In this document: positions 7,113-7,887 of the stretch, in pieces
How the letters are laid out: the number at the start of each line of letters is the position of its first letter
Numbering within the stretch: position 1 is the first letter of the stretch
Source: Bacillota bacterium
GTDB taxonomy: Bacteria; Bacillota; Clostridia; Christensenellales; Aristaeellaceae
Length of the DNA: 7,887 nt
Direction: 5' to 3'
NCBI GenBank assembly: GCA_023392755.1
Contig: JAEWNM010000367.1
Location: 1-7,887 of the forward strand
Program-made: the position numbers and the translations under genes
Notes under the pieces: model-generated
What the model saw: only the letters and a program-made list of their open reading frames with translations
Database searches by the model: none
Told to the model about the DNA's origin: nothing

Positions 7113-7271
7113 CGTTTCAAAGGGCCCCATGCCCTGGTGCCTTGACGGCTCTGATATGAAACCCCTCGCTCCGCTTTTCTTCGGTTCACGCCTCTTGGCC
7201 GGCAGTACTGTTGCTTTGCCTATAAAACAATGCTACACTAACCGCATAAAGGCAAGGGGAGGCATACAAGC
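7113..7271. other. Intergenic region between the sigma operon and the FAD oxidoreductase gene
   Basis: This stretch of about 160 bases has no gene that I can support. It holds only a 5-bp hairpin (AGGGC 7121-7125 with GCCCT 7131-7135) and a distant GTTTCA/TGAAAC inverted pair (7114-7119 and 7156-7161). Neither is followed by a T-run, so no terminator for the sigma operon is visible. Its right end carries a candidate promoter and the ribosome site of the next gene. Confidence 0.6.
7211..7239 (+). promoter_or_regulatory. Candidate vegetative promoter for the FAD oxidoreductase gene
   Basis: TTGCTT (7211-7216) and TACACT (7234-7239) are 17 bases apart, and TGC directly before the -10 box forms an extended -10. 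Transcription would begin near 7246, giving a leader of about 26 bases that contains AAGGGGAGG (7254-7262), 9 bases before the ATG. The -35 match is only moderate. Confidence 0.45.
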
Positions 7272-7887
7272 ATGTACGACGTGGCCGTCATCGGCGCGGG
7301 GATCGTGGGCGTATCCATTGCCCGAAGGCTTTCCATGTACAGCCTTCGCATATGCATTCTGGAAAAGGAGCCGGACGTGGCCATGGGCGCCACCAAGGCC
7401 AACAGCGCCATCGTTCACGGGGGATACGCCGAAAGCAGCGACACACTCAAGGGCCGGCTGTGCTACAAAGGCAGGGTGCAATTCGCAAAGCTCGACAGCG
7501 AGCTTCATTTCGGCTTTAAGGAGACAGGGTCCCTGGTATTCACCACCAGGCCGGAGGACCTGCCCAAGCTGGAATCGCTGATGAATAACGGCAGGCGCAA
7601 TGGGCTTGACGACCTTGAAATGCTGGGCAGGGATCAGGCGCTTGCACTGGAGCCGAACCTGAACCCCAATGTGCTGTACGCGCTGCACTGCAAGGGCGCG
7701 GGCATCTGCTCCCCCTATGAAATGGCCATCGCCATGGCGGAAAACGCCGTGGCAAACGGCGCGGAATTGTATTTGAATGAGCCTGTCACAGGGATCGCAA
7801 AGAAAGAGGATATCTTCACCCTCACAACGCCCAAACGGCAGGTGAAGGCGAAATACGTGATTAACTGCGCCGGCCTTGGCGCGGCGG
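7272..7887 (+). CDS. FAD-dependent oxidoreductase, glycerol-3-phosphate dehydrogenase-like (DAO family), 3' end outside window
   Basis: The frame opens at an ATG with a strong ribosome site (AAGGGGAGG, 9-base spacing) and is open to the right edge, giving 205 residues. The N-terminus is a classical FAD-binding Rossmann fold: YDVAVIGAGIVGVSIARRL with G8-A-G10-I-V-G13, and the ribose-binding acidic residue E31 at the end of ILE. The motif GATKANSAIVHGGY (39-52) is characteristic of the GlpA / L-2-hydroxyglutarate-oxidase branch of the DAO superfamily. A second dinucleotide-type strand, YVINCAGLGAA, starts at about 195. Related enzymes oxidise glycerol 3-phosphate or 2-hydroxy acids and pass electrons to quinone or partner flavoproteins. 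In many anaerobic Firmicutes this gene precedes a second FAD/NAD oxidoreductase and a small DUF1667 protein; whether that holds here lies outside the window. The substrate cannot be assigned from this part alone. Confidence 0.9.
   Translation, partial: MYDVAVIGAGIVGVSIARRLSMYSLRICILEKEPDVAMGATKANSAIVHGGYAESSDTLKGRLCYKGRVQFAKLDSELHFGFKETGSLVFTTRPEDLPKLESLMNNGRRNGLDDLEMLGRDQALALEPNLNPNVLYALHCKGAGICSPYEMAIAMAENAVANGAELYLNEPVTGIAKKEDIFTLTTPKRQVKAKYVINCAGLGAA

Noticed and set aside
7114..7161. GTTTCA / TGAAAC inverted pair after the sigma operon as a terminator
   Set aside because: The arms are only 6 bases, the loop is 36 bases and no T-run follows.
7042..7581. A 179-residue open frame spanning the gap and the start of the FAD oxidoreductase gene
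   Set aside because: It overlaps the 3' end of the fusion gene and runs out of frame through the clear FAD-binding fold. Its translation is low-complexity and shows no motif or ribosome site.

Overview
The window reads as part of a Bacillota (Clostridia-like) chromosome of moderately high G+C. The reasons are purine-rich Shine-Dalgarno sites (GGAGG type), uniformly co-directional tightly packed genes, a clostridial-style ECF sigma/anti-sigma pair, and a GlpA-like FAD oxidoreductase of a type common in anaerobic Firmicutes. No species can be named from the sequence. All six genes supported here lie on the + strand, and the first and last are cut by the window edges. No RNA gene, CRISPR array, insertion sequence or phage gene was seen.

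Layout. (1) From the left edge to 1964 is the C-terminal part of a membrane c-di-GMP signalling protein (end of a membrane helix, HAMP, coiled coil, PAS-like region, degenerate GGDEF, EAL). Its GGDEF signature is lost, and its EAL domain has lost one of the usual catalytic-site glutamates (Val605), so it looks more like a sensor or receptor than an active enzyme. A strong hairpin without a U-tract follows. (2) 2106-3545 encodes a secreted or surface protein with SPDG(R)-type beta-propeller repeats. It is closed by a clear intrinsic terminator at 3568-3602. (3) 3648-7112 is a compact three-gene operon: an ECF sigma factor, an overlapping single-pass membrane protein that is very likely its anti-sigma factor, and, 2 bases later, a 707-residue exported protein. 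That protein joins a beta-propeller-like region to a complete-looking ABC-type extracellular solute-binding domain. (4) A gap of about 160 bases carries a plausible vegetative promoter, then the start of a FAD-dependent glycerol-3-phosphate-dehydrogenase-like oxidoreductase runs off the right edge.

How the genes may work together. The sigma/anti-sigma pair is a standard transmembrane switch: the anti-sigma factor holds the sigma factor at the membrane until an extracytoplasmic event releases it. The unusual element is the third gene. A binding-protein domain fused to a propeller, co-translated with the anti-sigma factor and with no permease or ATPase beside it, suggests ligand sensing rather than transport (inference). 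The separately terminated propeller gene just upstream could be a partner or target of the same switch, but the sequence does not show this directly.
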